Counted from the stretch's first letter, positions 1-6,843 are shown. The stretch: 12,852 nucleotides of DNA from an archaeon (GCA_021806865.1 JAKAPU010000065.1:1-12852), one strand, 5' to 3'. Numbers and translations are program-made. The notes: generated by a model not told the origin, from the sequence alone.

Positions 1-109
1 TGCTGATGACCGAGTACTCTGTCCGTACAAGGATGCCGTTGTCATCGCAAACGGGCCTTGGAACATCTACTATCTGGACCTTTCCAGCCACTGCCACAAC
101 CTGTCTCAA
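1..109 (-). CDS. N-terminus of a zinc-type alcohol dehydrogenase-like oxidoreductase (partial)
   Basis: The reverse strand encodes 36 codons from a TTG at 109-107 before the window ends. The peptide begins LRQVVAVAGKVQ, continues with a DVPRPV segment, and ends in LVRTEYSVIS. This is the usual opening of medium-chain dehydrogenases of the bi-domain type (GroES-like dehydrogenase fused to a Gfo/Idh/MocA domain), whose members start MKQV..., then a VP.P turn, then LVR...SLISAGTE. An in-frame TAA lies 13 codons upstream of the TTG, so the start cannot be much further away, and a GGGGT tract about ten bases upstream may be the ribosome binding site. It lies downstream of, and on the same strand as, the TackOD1-like gene, 133 bases apart. 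The family assignment rests on the N-terminus only; a single-domain dehydrogenase is the alternative. The plus-strand open frame at 2-160 is its shadow. Confidence 0.6.
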   Translation of the reverse strand, partial: MRQVVAVAGKVQIVDVPRPVCDDNGILVRTEYSVIS

Positions 110-242
110 GTTGTCCAGACCCCAAGTTCCAAATTATCAGTAACAGCTGAGTGCAAGTGAAACTTCCCTGTCAGGTCCATGCATTCCGATCATTACTGTG
201 AAGGGATTCAAATCACTATTTACGCTTGGCAGACACGCAAGT

Positions 243-1610
243 TCAAGAGACAATGCTCGATGGCTGTCGTTTTGTCGGCCATATTGTTCTGTCCCCTTGA
301 GCAATTTTGCCAAATTCCCCGGTGATGCTTGAGGAATACTCACGGCCCTTCTCGGTGATTAAGAACCGTGCACGGACACCATCTTCCAAGTATCTTCTCA
401 CTAGTCCTAACTTTTCAAGCATCGGAATATACTTCTGGCACTGTTCGTAGCTCAAATTGGCGCACGCCATCATCTCGTATTTGCTCGAGGGGCTGGTCAC
501 TACCGCTAGAATGTCGGCCATGATGTCCATCGAAGTTCTCTTTCGAGTGGCTTTTGATCCGGATTGTACCTTGCTTTTTGTGTACTTGGTACCTGAAACA
601 GAATCCAAAACAAACTCCAATTTCTCCCCTGCGTCAACCGAGTCTCTTGCTTCCACATGTGTGATATTGTAGCTCTGAGCCAGCACAGCCGCCTCTTGGC
701 TCAGCCTTGGAACCGCAATCAGGAACCTTGACTTAATGCCACAATCCACTGCCTTTGCAAACATTGCTAGTACTGATGTGGATTCGACATGAATACGTGC
801 TATTTCCACATGTACTGCTACACGCAGTTCAGAACCACGATGAGAATGATGCGATGCAATGATGCTGAATGAATGGTCTACTCCGGATTTTCCGCGCACG
901 GTCCCATTGGCATGGGCATCGTATCCCTTCTTTGTCAACGACTCCAGCAGTGGAGTGAAGTCGAAATGTTTCGCTTCACCAGAACTACCGGCGTTACGAA
1001 GTAGAGCGAATCTGTACGATTGAATAGGCGGTGCTTTCGTGGTCTCTGACACCTGTTGACATGTATGACATGCTATAAGTCGTTTTGCCCTAGCTGTGAA
1101 TTCTGCGCATGACGCACATTTGTAAAATGTACCCGGTCTCAAATGATCTACTCCTATTGAAGCCAGCTCTCTATTACACTTCGGACAGACGACTGCATGA
1201 TCTGTGCGCTGGAAGTTAGACTCAAAATCGAAATGAAGGCAAGATAGATGCTGAAGAGTTTGACCACATGTTAGCTCTGTGCCGCCGCAATTGGGGCACA
1301 CAAGAGACTGACTGGTGTTCTTGGAACCACAAGTAGGACAAAGAACTATAGGATTGACAGGTTCCTTCACCAATATCTGTGCTCGCGCCATTCTTTCTAA
1401 GATCTCCTCGCACTGCGAGCCTCCCACCTTCATAATTTCTGCTGCTTCTGGATAGATGACATCACCTTGGGGCGTAATGCGTGGCACTAGTTCAAAGAGT
1501 GAGCGTTCACGTAGAACTGCAAGTAGTCGCTGAATTTCCGGGCGCGATATCAAATCCTCCTTTGACTCATTGTTAATGATGGTTTCAGCGTGACTAGAGC
1601 TTAGATTCAC
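243..1610 (-). CDS. TackOD1-like zinc-ribbon regulator with winged helices and a nuclease-like fold domain
   Basis: This 455-residue protein starts at a GTG (1610-1608). Residues about 15-85 look like a winged helix. Residues 91-185 carry CxxC pairs at C91/C94, C105/C108, C142/C145, C165/C168 and C181/C184, plus C115 and C124. The layout (HLSCLHFDFE, then CPKC, then IGVDH...GTFYKCASC, then CHTC) resembles the thaumarchaeal output domain TackOD1, a zinc domain found in archaeal signalling proteins. Residues about 213-322 (GVDHSFSI, AVHVEIA, AKAVD, FLIAVPRL) resemble a restriction-endonuclease-like fold. It is probably non-catalytic, because the expected ExK is EIA at 269-271. Residues about 360-432 form an ArnR1-like winged helix ending ARFLITEKGREY. 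I infer a DNA-binding transcriptional or signalling regulator. No receiver or membrane segment is visible. Domain names rest on recalled motif patterns; the order is read from the sequence. Confidence 0.75.
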   Translation of the reverse strand: MNLSSSHAETIINNESKEDLISRPEIQRLLAVLRERSLFELVPRITPQGDVIYPEAAEIMKVGGSQCEEILERMARAQILVKEPVNPIVLCPTCGSKNTSQSLVCPNCGGTELTCGQTLQHLSCLHFDFESNFQRTDHAVVCPKCNRELASIGVDHLRPGTFYKCASCAEFTARAKRLIACHTCQQVSETTKAPPIQSYRFALLRNAGSSGEAKHFDFTPLLESLTKKGYDAHANGTVRGKSGVDHSFSIIASHHSHRGSELRVAVHVEIARIHVESTSVLAMFAKAVDCGIKSRFLIAVPRLSQEAAVLAQSYNITHVEARDSVDAGEKLEFVLDSVSGTKYTKSKVQSGSKATRKRTSMDIMADILAVVTSPSSKYEMMACANLSYEQCQKYIPMLEKLGLVRRYLEDGVRARFLITEKGREYSSSITGEFGKIAQGDRTIWPTKRQPSSIVS

Positions 1611-1656
1611 ATGCCAAAACCCCTAGAAAAATCGCAAGTGTATAGAATAGTACGGC

Positions 1657-1671
1657 GCTTTTAACTTTTAC
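1657..1671 (-). promoter_or_regulatory. TATA-like box of the TackOD1-like gene
   Basis: On the minus strand this reads GTAAAAGTTAAAAGC, about 50 bases before the GTG. An archaeal start about 25 bases downstream would leave a leader of roughly 25 bases. The same core (GTTAAAAAG) sits about 50 bases before the minus-strand regulator gene at 5681-6784. Confidence 0.4.
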
Positions 1672-2017
1672 AATTTGAGCAAGCGTGACTGGCCTGAATC
1701 GGTCTTCTGAAGTCTCCAGAAGTGGACAATTACATGTTTAGAATCAACAAATTGAATAGGCCGCCTCTTGCATAAAGATCTTGTTTCGCTCCCTGCCAAC
1801 TGATCGACTTTTTCGATATCGAAGTCTTTACAATGAAATCTTCTGCACGTAGGTTCACGCCCTAACATTCATGCGAATTAGCTTTGGAAATAAGTCGATC
1901 GATTCAGTCTGTAGCAAGCATTTCAATTTGATTTGGAAAATGAAGGATTCACCCAATGCTAGATTAATTGCAAACTCTCGGGAATCTGGTCTCCTGCTAC
2001 ATTCCGTACAAGCAATG
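1672..2017. other. Non-coding stretch between divergent genes
   Basis: This lies between the divergent TackOD1-like and M20 genes. Two short open frames cross it (1668-1868 minus, 1871-2074 plus), but neither has a ribosome binding site, a recognisable motif or a protein-like composition, and the second runs into the M20 gene. A 12-base perfect palindrome, TTCGATATCGAA, lies at 1812-1823. It is too far from either start to be assigned as an operator. I see no tRNA or structured RNA. Confidence 0.5.
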
Positions 2018-2025
2018 TATTTTAT
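2018..2025 (+). promoter_or_regulatory. TATA-like box of the M20 amidohydrolase gene
   Basis: TATTTTAT is centred 27 bases before the ATG at 2049, and no Shine-Dalgarno sequence precedes that ATG. The spacing fits a leaderless archaeal transcript and supports this start codon. Confidence 0.5.
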
Positions 2026-2048
2026 CTTACGTCAGATCACACTAGCCA

Positions 2049-3230
2049 ATGCCTTCGCTGCTAGAAGAAGTTAAGGAAATCGAACCAGAGATCCTGAAAA
2101 TCAGAAGGACAGTTCACGAGAACCCCGAGCTTGCTTATCATGAGTTTCAGACCTCGAAACTAATCGCAGAGAAGCTACGAGAGCTCGGAATTGATGTTAA
2201 AACGAATGTTGGCGGCACTGGAATAGTCGGAATCATTACAGGGGAAAAGAAAGGTAAGGTTGTCGCTCTGCGCGCGGATATGGACGCACTGCCGGTCAGG
2301 GAAGAGACAGATCTTCCGTTCAAGTCAAAGAATGACAGAGTCATGCACGCTTGTGGCCATGATACGCATGTTGCGATGTTACTTGGTGCTGCGATGCTTT
2401 TGGTGAAGCATCGAAAGGAACTTTGTGGCACAGTCAAACTCTTCTTTCAGCCAGCCGAAGAGAACGGAGGCCGAGGCGGCGCAAAGCCAATGATTGAAGC
2501 CGGAGTCATGGTCAACCCGAAGGTAGACTATGTTTTCGGTTTACACATCGGAGGCGAATATCCTTCAGGCACTTTTGGCGTAAGGCCCGGTGCTTTTATG
2601 GCAGCGCCTGACGGTTTCAAAATAAGAATAGTTGGGAAGGGAGGACATGGTTCGCGTCCGCACGAAACGATAGATCCAATATTCATCTCTGCTCAGCTAA
2701 TCACCGCACTGCAAGGAATCTCAAGTAGGATGATTAACCCGGTGGAGCCGTTCGTTGTGTCAGTGTGCAGCATTCATTCAGGCACAACGGATAATGTAAT
2801 CCCGAGCGATGCTCTTCTCCAGGGAACCATACGCACTCTCAACGACAGGACCAGGACTCTATCAAAGAAGTACGTCGGGCAAATCACAGCTTCTGTCTGC
2901 AGAGCGTTCGGTGCAGACTATGAATTGGAATTTATCAAGGACGCATACCCTGTTACATACAACGATGAAAAGGTCACAGAACGTGTCTTTGAAATACTAA
3001 AGTCCATAAAAGGAACGAAGGTCAAAGAGATTGATGTGAAACTGGGTGCTGAGGATTTCTCACGCTTTTTACAGAAGACTCCTGGTACCTTCTACTATCT
3101 GGGTACAAAGAACGCGAAAAAGGGCTGCATATATCCCAATCATAGTGCAAAGTTCAAGGTGGATGAAGATGTACTCAAATTTGGAGCCGTTTCACTTGCT
3201 CAACTCGCGCTAGAGTTTGGGAAGGCTTGA
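2049..3230 (+). CDS. M20 family metal-dependent amidohydrolase / carboxypeptidase
   Basis: This 393-residue protein is a complete member of the M20D amidohydrolase group (N-acyl amino-acid hydrolases, IAA-amino-acid hydrolases, archaeal carboxypeptidases such as CpsA), which are usually about 390 residues. The first metal-site motif is HACGHDTH, with ligands C102 and H104; PAEEN gives E137/E138, GLHIGGE gives H166, and YPNHSAKF gives H365. ALRADMDALP (73-82) is the usual strand before the active site. The dimerisation domain spans about 186-300 and includes KGGHGSRPH. It should cleave the amide bond of N-acylated amino acids or small peptides in the cytoplasm; no signal peptide is seen. The exact substrate cannot be told from motifs. 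The ATG at 2049 keeps the canonical N-terminus and has a TATA-like box 27 bases upstream. No pathway partner lies nearby. Confidence 0.92.
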   Translation: MPSLLEEVKEIEPEILKIRRTVHENPELAYHEFQTSKLIAEKLRELGIDVKTNVGGTGIVGIITGEKKGKVVALRADMDALPVREETDLPFKSKNDRVMHACGHDTHVAMLLGAAMLLVKHRKELCGTVKLFFQPAEENGGRGGAKPMIEAGVMVNPKVDYVFGLHIGGEYPSGTFGVRPGAFMAAPDGFKIRIVGKGGHGSRPHETIDPIFISAQLITALQGISSRMINPVEPFVVSVCSIHSGTTDNVIPSDALLQGTIRTLNDRTRTLSKKYVGQITASVCRAFGADYELEFIKDAYPVTYNDEKVTERVFEILKSIKGTKVKEIDVKLGAEDFSRFLQKTPGTFYYLGTKNAKKGCIYPNHSAKFKVDEDVLKFGAVSLAQLALEFGKA

Positions 3231-3234
3231 TTAG

Positions 3235-3284
3235 AACTAGAAAAAGCGTGATTGACAGAGCTCAACGATAGCTAACTAGAAAAA
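3235..3284 (+). repeat. Two 11-base direct repeats downstream of the M20 gene
   Basis: AACTAGAAAAA occurs at 3235-3245 and 3274-3284, 39 bases apart, in the 82-base gap between the M20 gene and the first small zinc protein. Both copies continue as CTAGAAAAANCG. A third CTAGAAAAATCG lies at 1623-1634, in the leader of the minus-strand TackOD1-like gene. They may be regulator sites or promoter elements of the downstream cluster. The role is unknown. Confidence 0.45.
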
Positions 3285-3312
3285 CCGATCTCTCTAAGCG
3301 TACGGAAGTAGT

Positions 3313-3612
3313 GTGGCCGAAAGTTTGGCAAAACATGTCCCGAAAACATGCGAGTGGTGCGGGAGACTCATAGTCATGGTAGATTCTTCAGGTGTCTCGA
3401 GAGCCTATGAAATCATGAGGGATGAGGAGAATCGACTGTTGCAAGCCTACGATGGGAACCTGATCCACGCCGGCGAACATTTGTGCAAAGCAAAATGTTC
3501 AAACTGCTCGGTTGGAGTCATAATTGAAGGCGTAGGAGTATATGAAAGACCTGCTGACCGGCGGGATCTCGAATCTCGGCTCCCGCACAGATGTGCAAAC
3601 AGAATCAGTTAA
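3313..3612 (+). CDS. Small Cys/His-rich protein, probably zinc-binding
   Basis: I do not recognise this 99-residue protein. It starts at a GTG (3313), with a weak GGAAG eight bases upstream. It has three Cys clusters: TCEWCG (C13, C16), then HLCKAKCSNC (H57, C58, C62, C65), then HRC near the end (H92, C94). These could hold one or two zinc ions. The middle (residues 22-52) is mixed polar and looks globular. There is no signal peptide or membrane segment. It is the first gene of a tight plus-strand run leading to the Cas4-HAD fusion, and its end overlaps the next gene by 22 bases, which suggests translational coupling. The motif TCEWC recurs in that next protein, so the two may descend from one duplicated zinc knuckle. 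A nucleic-acid-binding role is a guess from composition. Confidence 0.6.
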   Translation: MAESLAKHVPKTCEWCGRLIVMVDSSGVSRAYEIMRDEENRLLQAYDGNLIHAGEHLCKAKCSNCSVGVIIEGVGVYERPADRRDLESRLPHRCANRIS

Positions 3613-3794
3613 TATCACGAAATTTCTGTCAGACATGTGAATGGTGTGTTGAAATGAGCTCTGGTCAGCCCATGCACCTCGTCATCTGCCCAAAATGCGG
3701 AAGCGCAATAGAGTTTGAGAAAATAGTTGAGCATATTGCTGCCCATTCCGCTTCTGCCGCACAGCCTCCCCAGGAAAAACCAACCGGTGCTTGA
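3591..3794 (+). CDS. Small C2H2-type zinc-finger protein
   Basis: This 67-residue protein starts with ATG inside the end of the previous gene. It carries C13, C16 and C19 in FCQTCEWC. A C2H2-like finger follows: C33-x2-C36-x11-H48-x3-H52 (CPKCGSAIEF...HIAAH). The tail is rich in Ala, Pro and Gln and likely disordered. An internal ATG at 3654, preceded by GGTG, would give a 46-residue protein holding only the finger. I favour 3591 because TCEWC is shared with the upstream protein, and the two coding stretches (3346-3361 and 3633-3648) differ only at three synonymous third positions. Single-finger proteins of this size are common in archaea and often bind DNA or RNA; the target is unknown. Next gene: the nuclease fusion, 60 bases on. 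Confidence 0.6.
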   Translation: MCKQNQLISRNFCQTCEWCVEMSSGQPMHLVICPKCGSAIEFEKIVEHIAAHSASAAQPPQEKPTGA

Positions 3795-3845
3795 AGAAAC
3801 CCCTTGAGCTTGGGCAGAAAGTTTTGAATATTCCAAGTCACTACT

Positions 3846-3851
3846 GGTGAT
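3846..3851 (+). promoter_or_regulatory. Shine-Dalgarno sequence supporting a TTG start
   Basis: GGTGAT matches the archaeal anti-Shine-Dalgarno core and sits three bases before the TTG at 3855. An in-frame TGA at 3825 rules out a much earlier start, and the next in-frame ATG would lose 50 residues. TCAC at 3838-3841 can pair with the GTGA of this site in a small hairpin that would mask it. Confidence 0.5.
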
Positions 3852-3854
3852 GGT

Positions 3855-5165
3855 TTGCCTTCGCTTGATAATTTCCTTGTAAGGGGATCGGAAAACGCCA
3901 AATTGAATGATGAACAAACGAAGAAATTCGAAGCTTGGGTATCAAAGATTCTTTCTGATCCCTCGAAGGTCGCAAACATCGTCGAAGATGCTCTAAAGAG
4001 AGGAATGTATGCAGAATGGGAAGAGGAATCCGTCAACCACAAATTCAGACTAGGTTCGTACTATCCAAGCGCGATAGAGCACTGCCTCAGGCAGCAGGCA
4101 TACTCCTACCTTTATCCCGAGCCCCCGACGCATGAGATGCTAGCAATATTCAACGAAGGCAAGGCGATTCACGAACTTGTTGCACTTTCGCTCAGGCGTT
4201 CTGGGTTGATTTCAGTCGAGGGTAGCGAAGTCGTGGTCGATCTCAAATTCGGTGATGAAGCAAAACTCCATGGTAGAATCGACGACCTCTTGCTCATCAG
4301 ACTGGACGAGGCCGGAGATAGTTTCAAGTTGTACGTCCCTCTAGAGATAAAGAGCACCTCGACATTGCCCAATGAGCCCAGGCAATCCCATTACTACCAG
4401 CTATCGACTTACCTCCTTGCTCAAAACTATCCACTCGGTATTCTGCTCTACTGGGTAAAGCGCGAAGGAATGGTCAGGGCCTTCACGATCGTGAAGGAAG
4501 AAGCTATGCGCTCCGTGTTGAAAGAGCGAGTCCTTGAGATACATGAGGCACTGAAGAACAACTCTCTCCCAAGGCGTGAAGCAGCCCAAGAGAGAGATTA
4601 CGCACAGTGCGAACGTTGCAGCTACGTCAAGCGATGCAATCCCTTCCTGCTAGAAAATGTCCCCGCAGGATCGCATCTTGCAATCTTTGATGTTGATAGC
4701 GCTCTCCTCGATACTTCTGAAAGAAGGAGATCGGTGATGCTGGAGCTTGGACTTGCCCCATCAGCGAGACTCTCAGATATTGTAGATGAGGAAATCAAAT
4801 CCAAGTATTGGGAGCTACTGAACAATCCCAGTCGTGTGGGAATGGATCTACCAGTTGACCGAGCTAGAGAAATAGTCAATGAACAGATCCGGCTCGGCCG
4901 AGTTCCCGTCGGAATCTCCTCTTCGCGACGTGACACACTCTTGGAGGCTACAAGGGCAAGGCTTGCGAACCTTGGTATCGGAGTAGCTCATCTGATTTTC
5001 AGAGAGACTGGTAATTACGATGGCGATGGAAAGTTCAAAACTAAATGGGCACTGCGCCTGTCCCAGAACTATGAGATTGATGAGGTCTTTGACAGAGACG
5101 CAGTGACTAGTTCGATGATTAGAAAGAGTTCCGAAGAGTTCAAGATAAGGGCTTCGAACGACTGA
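3855..5165 (+). CDS. Cas4/RecB-like PD-(D/E)XK nuclease fused to a HAD-type phosphatase-like domain
   Basis: This 436-residue protein has two parts. Residues about 60-265 form a Cas4/RecB-type nuclease: C77 (IEHCLRQQ), H106 (GKAIHELV), D143/D144 (GRIDD), E164-x-K166 (PLEIKSTS), and the QxxxY motif Q182-Y186 (YQLSTY). The cluster C252-x2-C255-x5-C261, with C77, matches the four cysteines that hold an iron-sulphur cluster in Cas4/AddB-type enzymes. Residues about 273-436 look like a HAD phosphatase: hhhhDxD at D279/D281 (IFDVDSALLD), a Ser motif GISSSRRD (S355-S357), lysines K393-K397, and the acidic motif FDRD (D413, D415). The second motif runs into an EATRARLANLGI helix, recalling the 3'-phosphatase of polynucleotide kinase. 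The nuclease is clear; the HAD call is an inference, and the usual Thr after DxD is Ala here. No cas1/cas2 or repeat array is present, so CRISPR adaptation is unlikely. I infer DNA-end resection plus end clean-up. Confidence 0.8.
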   Translation: MPSLDNFLVRGSENAKLNDEQTKKFEAWVSKILSDPSKVANIVEDALKRGMYAEWEEESVNHKFRLGSYYPSAIEHCLRQQAYSYLYPEPPTHEMLAIFNEGKAIHELVALSLRRSGLISVEGSEVVVDLKFGDEAKLHGRIDDLLLIRLDEAGDSFKLYVPLEIKSTSTLPNEPRQSHYYQLSTYLLAQNYPLGILLYWVKREGMVRAFTIVKEEAMRSVLKERVLEIHEALKNNSLPRREAAQERDYAQCERCSYVKRCNPFLLENVPAGSHLAIFDVDSALLDTSERRRSVMLELGLAPSARLSDIVDEEIKSKYWELLNNPSRVGMDLPVDRAREIVNEQIRLGRVPVGISSSRRDTLLEATRARLANLGIGVAHLIFRETGNYDGDGKFKTKWALRLSQNYEIDEVFDRDAVTSSMIRKSSEEFKIRASND

Positions 5166-5180
5166 GGCGAAGGTGGGAAG

Positions 5181-5432
5181 ATGGGCGATCTGAAGATCGA
5201 CGGAGTGCCGCAAAGGGATTTGCAAATGAGTCTTGAGAAATTGTCAGCGTTTCAAAAGTGGGCGGCCGAAGAGAAAGTTGACAGGTGGGCTGTGAGGGCT
5301 GCGCTGCTCAAAGCCTTGCACGAAAGCTCTGAGGAATATTTTCAGAGTGAGAATGGGACATTCAGGGAGATTGCTGCCTTTGATAACGCGGTAGGAGCTG
5401 CGCTCGAAACTAAGGAGAATCCAAAGGACTGA
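5181..5432 (+). CDS. Small acidic helical protein of unknown function
   Basis: This 83-residue protein has an ATG preceded by a good Shine-Dalgarno sequence (AGGTG at 5171-5175, five bases away). It lies 15 bases after the nuclease-HAD fusion, so the two are almost certainly co-transcribed. The sequence is rich in Ala, Glu, Lys and Leu and predicts mostly helix (SLEKLSAFQKWAAEEK, then WAVRAALLKALHESSEEY). No Cys, signal peptide or membrane segment is present. I do not recognise the family. A small partner or regulator of the fusion enzyme is possible from position alone. Confidence 0.65.
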   Translation: MGDLKIDGVPQRDLQMSLEKLSAFQKWAAEEKVDRWAVRAALLKALHESSEEYFQSENGTFREIAAFDNAVGAALETKENPKD

Positions 5433-5657
5433 GTGATATTTGAGAATATGGCTACTTCATACTCGATGGTCATTGGCGGCGGTCTTCTCATGGTTGGAAT
5501 AGTCTCAATTCTTATCTCGTGGCTCTCGCTTCGAGGTGTGGATGCTGTAACATCTGAAACGCCAACCATGCTAGCTGCTCTGCTTCTCGGATTTGTTTTC
5601 TGCACGGTTGGTCTCTTCTTCCTGTTCTTTAGGCACATCAGACTGGCTCAGATCTAG
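5433..5657 (+). CDS. Small two-helix membrane protein
   Basis: This 74-residue protein begins with a GTG immediately after the stop codon of the previous gene. AAGGA lies four bases upstream. An in-frame ATG at 5448 would drop five residues and is an equally plausible start. Two hydrophobic helices are visible: residues about 11-33 (MVIGGGLLMVGIVSILISWL) and about 45-67 (MLAALLLGFVFCTVGLFFLF). A short polar loop, GVDAVTSETPT, joins them, and the tail is basic (RHIRLAQI). It is the last gene of the plus-strand run; the convergent regulator ends 23 bases away. The function is unknown. The link between a membrane protein and a nuclease-type enzyme is interesting but unproven. Confidence 0.65.
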   Translation: MIFENMATSYSMVIGGGLLMVGIVSILISWLSLRGVDAVTSETPTMLAALLLGFVFCTVGLFFLFFRHIRLAQI

Positions 5658-5680
5658 TTCTTATCTGAAGTGCAGCGTCT

Positions 5681-6784
5681 TCAGGAGTGTTCGTACTGCT
5701 GGATTGTCTGGAGGATATGTCCCAGCGCTGATTCAGCCTCTAGGTTCCAACCCGTCCTTGGTTCAAACATCATATAGGGAATAGTGAAGTTAGAGGTGCA
5801 CGACCAGTCCTGATACCTCATCTCGGGTTTCAGTCTCAGTTGCCTAAGTCTCTCCGAGACAAAACCCATTGTCTCCGGAACCAAAGATACAGGTATCAAA
5901 AGTTCGGAAATGTATGTGCCGTCTTCTGCACGCATATGGTTCCAAGTGAAGGGTGTTGCTGTCATTATAGCAATTGCGTGTCTCGCCATCTCATCTGATA
6001 GTTGCTTGAAAACAAAAGTCTGACCGACCATCGTATGTTTTGACCAAGCCTCCTTTGTTCCTATCCATTTCAACCTGAAAGAAGAAATCAGCTTCTTTCC
6101 AAAGACATGCCTGTTGAGATGATACGAAGCATCTCCGACAGACATCCCCACTTTTTCGGCCAACTCCACGACCCTAATCCAGGGATCCACCTCCAACGAC
6201 TTTATGATTTGCAGATCCGTAGAGTCAACCTTTGTCGGCTCGGATTCTTGTGGTATCTCCTCTGAAGGATTTGCGGCTAGTTTTGAAAAATCTACGTCCC
6301 ACTCGCCAGATTCATAATCAAAATATTTGGTTCTCATCATGATGAAGTCCTTCCACCGAAGACGATTGAACTGGACGTTCTCGATCAGCCTCATTTCTTC
6401 TAATGCCCTAAGTAACCTTCCAAACTCGTCAAGCTTTCCTCGTGGTATCAAGAACTCTGAGTCGAATTCGTGGGACACCAGAGTCCGAGCATAGAACCTG
6501 AGACCAGCCCCTACATGCAATCCTGCAAAAATCGGTCGCAAGTTTGCAATGTCGCTAGGTAATTCAAATGTTACCCTAACTCTGTCCAGTCCAATCTTTT
6601 GAGCATCAACTATTGGCAATACGCTGATGCCCTGCTCTCCCAGTCTTCCCATCCTGAATCTAATTGTCTGGTATGGTATTCCCAAGCGATGGCATATTGA
6701 GTTCAGATTCCTCGCCCCTTCGGAGTTTACATAAGGAGCAACCCTAGTCAAGAATTCTGCAGGGTCATCGTTTGGGATTCGCAA
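5681..6784 (-). CDS. Tandem-duplicated Lrp/AsnC-like winged-helix regulator
   Basis: This 367-residue protein starts at a TTG (6784-6782), after AGAGAGG; no ATG or GTG is available upstream before an in-frame stop. Residues 26-51 form a helix-turn-helix (NLNSICHRLGIPYQTIRFRM), and residues 188-232 form a second (DLQIIKSLEVDPWIRVVELA, ending YHLNRHVF). Each is followed by a similar module. SEFLIPRGKL...EEMRLI...RWKDF...YFDYESGEWDVD (109-165) matches SELLIPVSLV...LRQLRL...CTSNF...MMFEPRTGWNLE (293-348). The protein therefore looks like a complete internal duplication of an HTH plus sensor-like domain. A linker at about 170-187 is Glu/Pro-rich. I infer a transcriptional regulator working as a pseudo-dimer in one chain; the ligand is unknown. 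It ends 23 bases from the convergent nuclease cluster, but its promoter faces the microprotein at 7083. Confidence 0.75.
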   Translation of the reverse strand: MRIPNDDPAEFLTRVAPYVNSEGARNLNSICHRLGIPYQTIRFRMGRLGEQGISVLPIVDAQKIGLDRVRVTFELPSDIANLRPIFAGLHVGAGLRFYARTLVSHEFDSEFLIPRGKLDEFGRLLRALEEMRLIENVQFNRLRWKDFIMMRTKYFDYESGEWDVDFSKLAANPSEEIPQESEPTKVDSTDLQIIKSLEVDPWIRVVELAEKVGMSVGDASYHLNRHVFGKKLISSFRLKWIGTKEAWSKHTMVGQTFVFKQLSDEMARHAIAIMTATPFTWNHMRAEDGTYISELLIPVSLVPETMGFVSERLRQLRLKPEMRYQDWSCTSNFTIPYMMFEPRTGWNLEAESALGHILQTIQQYEHS

Positions 6785-6833
6785 GAGGTCCTCTCTGCTC
6801 CTCGATTCGAATGTTGGAATCGGGCATGAAGAT

Positions 6834-6843
6834 ACTTTTTAAC
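6834..6843 (-). promoter_or_regulatory. TATA-like box of the tandem winged-helix regulator
   Basis: On the minus strand this reads GTTAAAAAGT, about 52 bases before the TTG start. In the leader downstream of it, CGATTC (6803-6808) and GAATCG (6817-6822) can form a six-base-pair stem with an eight-base loop, shortly before the ribosome binding site. Confidence 0.4.

Noticed and set aside
137..343. 68-codon minus-strand frame overlapping the TackOD1-like gene end
   Set aside because: Half of it is the shifted frame of the regulator, and no motif or start signal is seen.
1668..1868. 66-codon open frame on the minus strand
   Set aside because: It has no ribosome binding site and no recognisable motif, and its stop overlaps the TATA-like box of the next gene. 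The composition looks random.
1871..2074. 67-codon plus-strand frame before the M20 gene
   Set aside because: It overlaps the TATA-like box and the first codons of the M20 gene and has no start signal.
3855..5165. CRISPR adaptation Cas4
   Set aside because: The nuclease domain is Cas4-like, but there is no repeat array, cas1 or cas2 in the window, and the extra HAD-like domain is not part of Cas4 in adaptation modules that I know.
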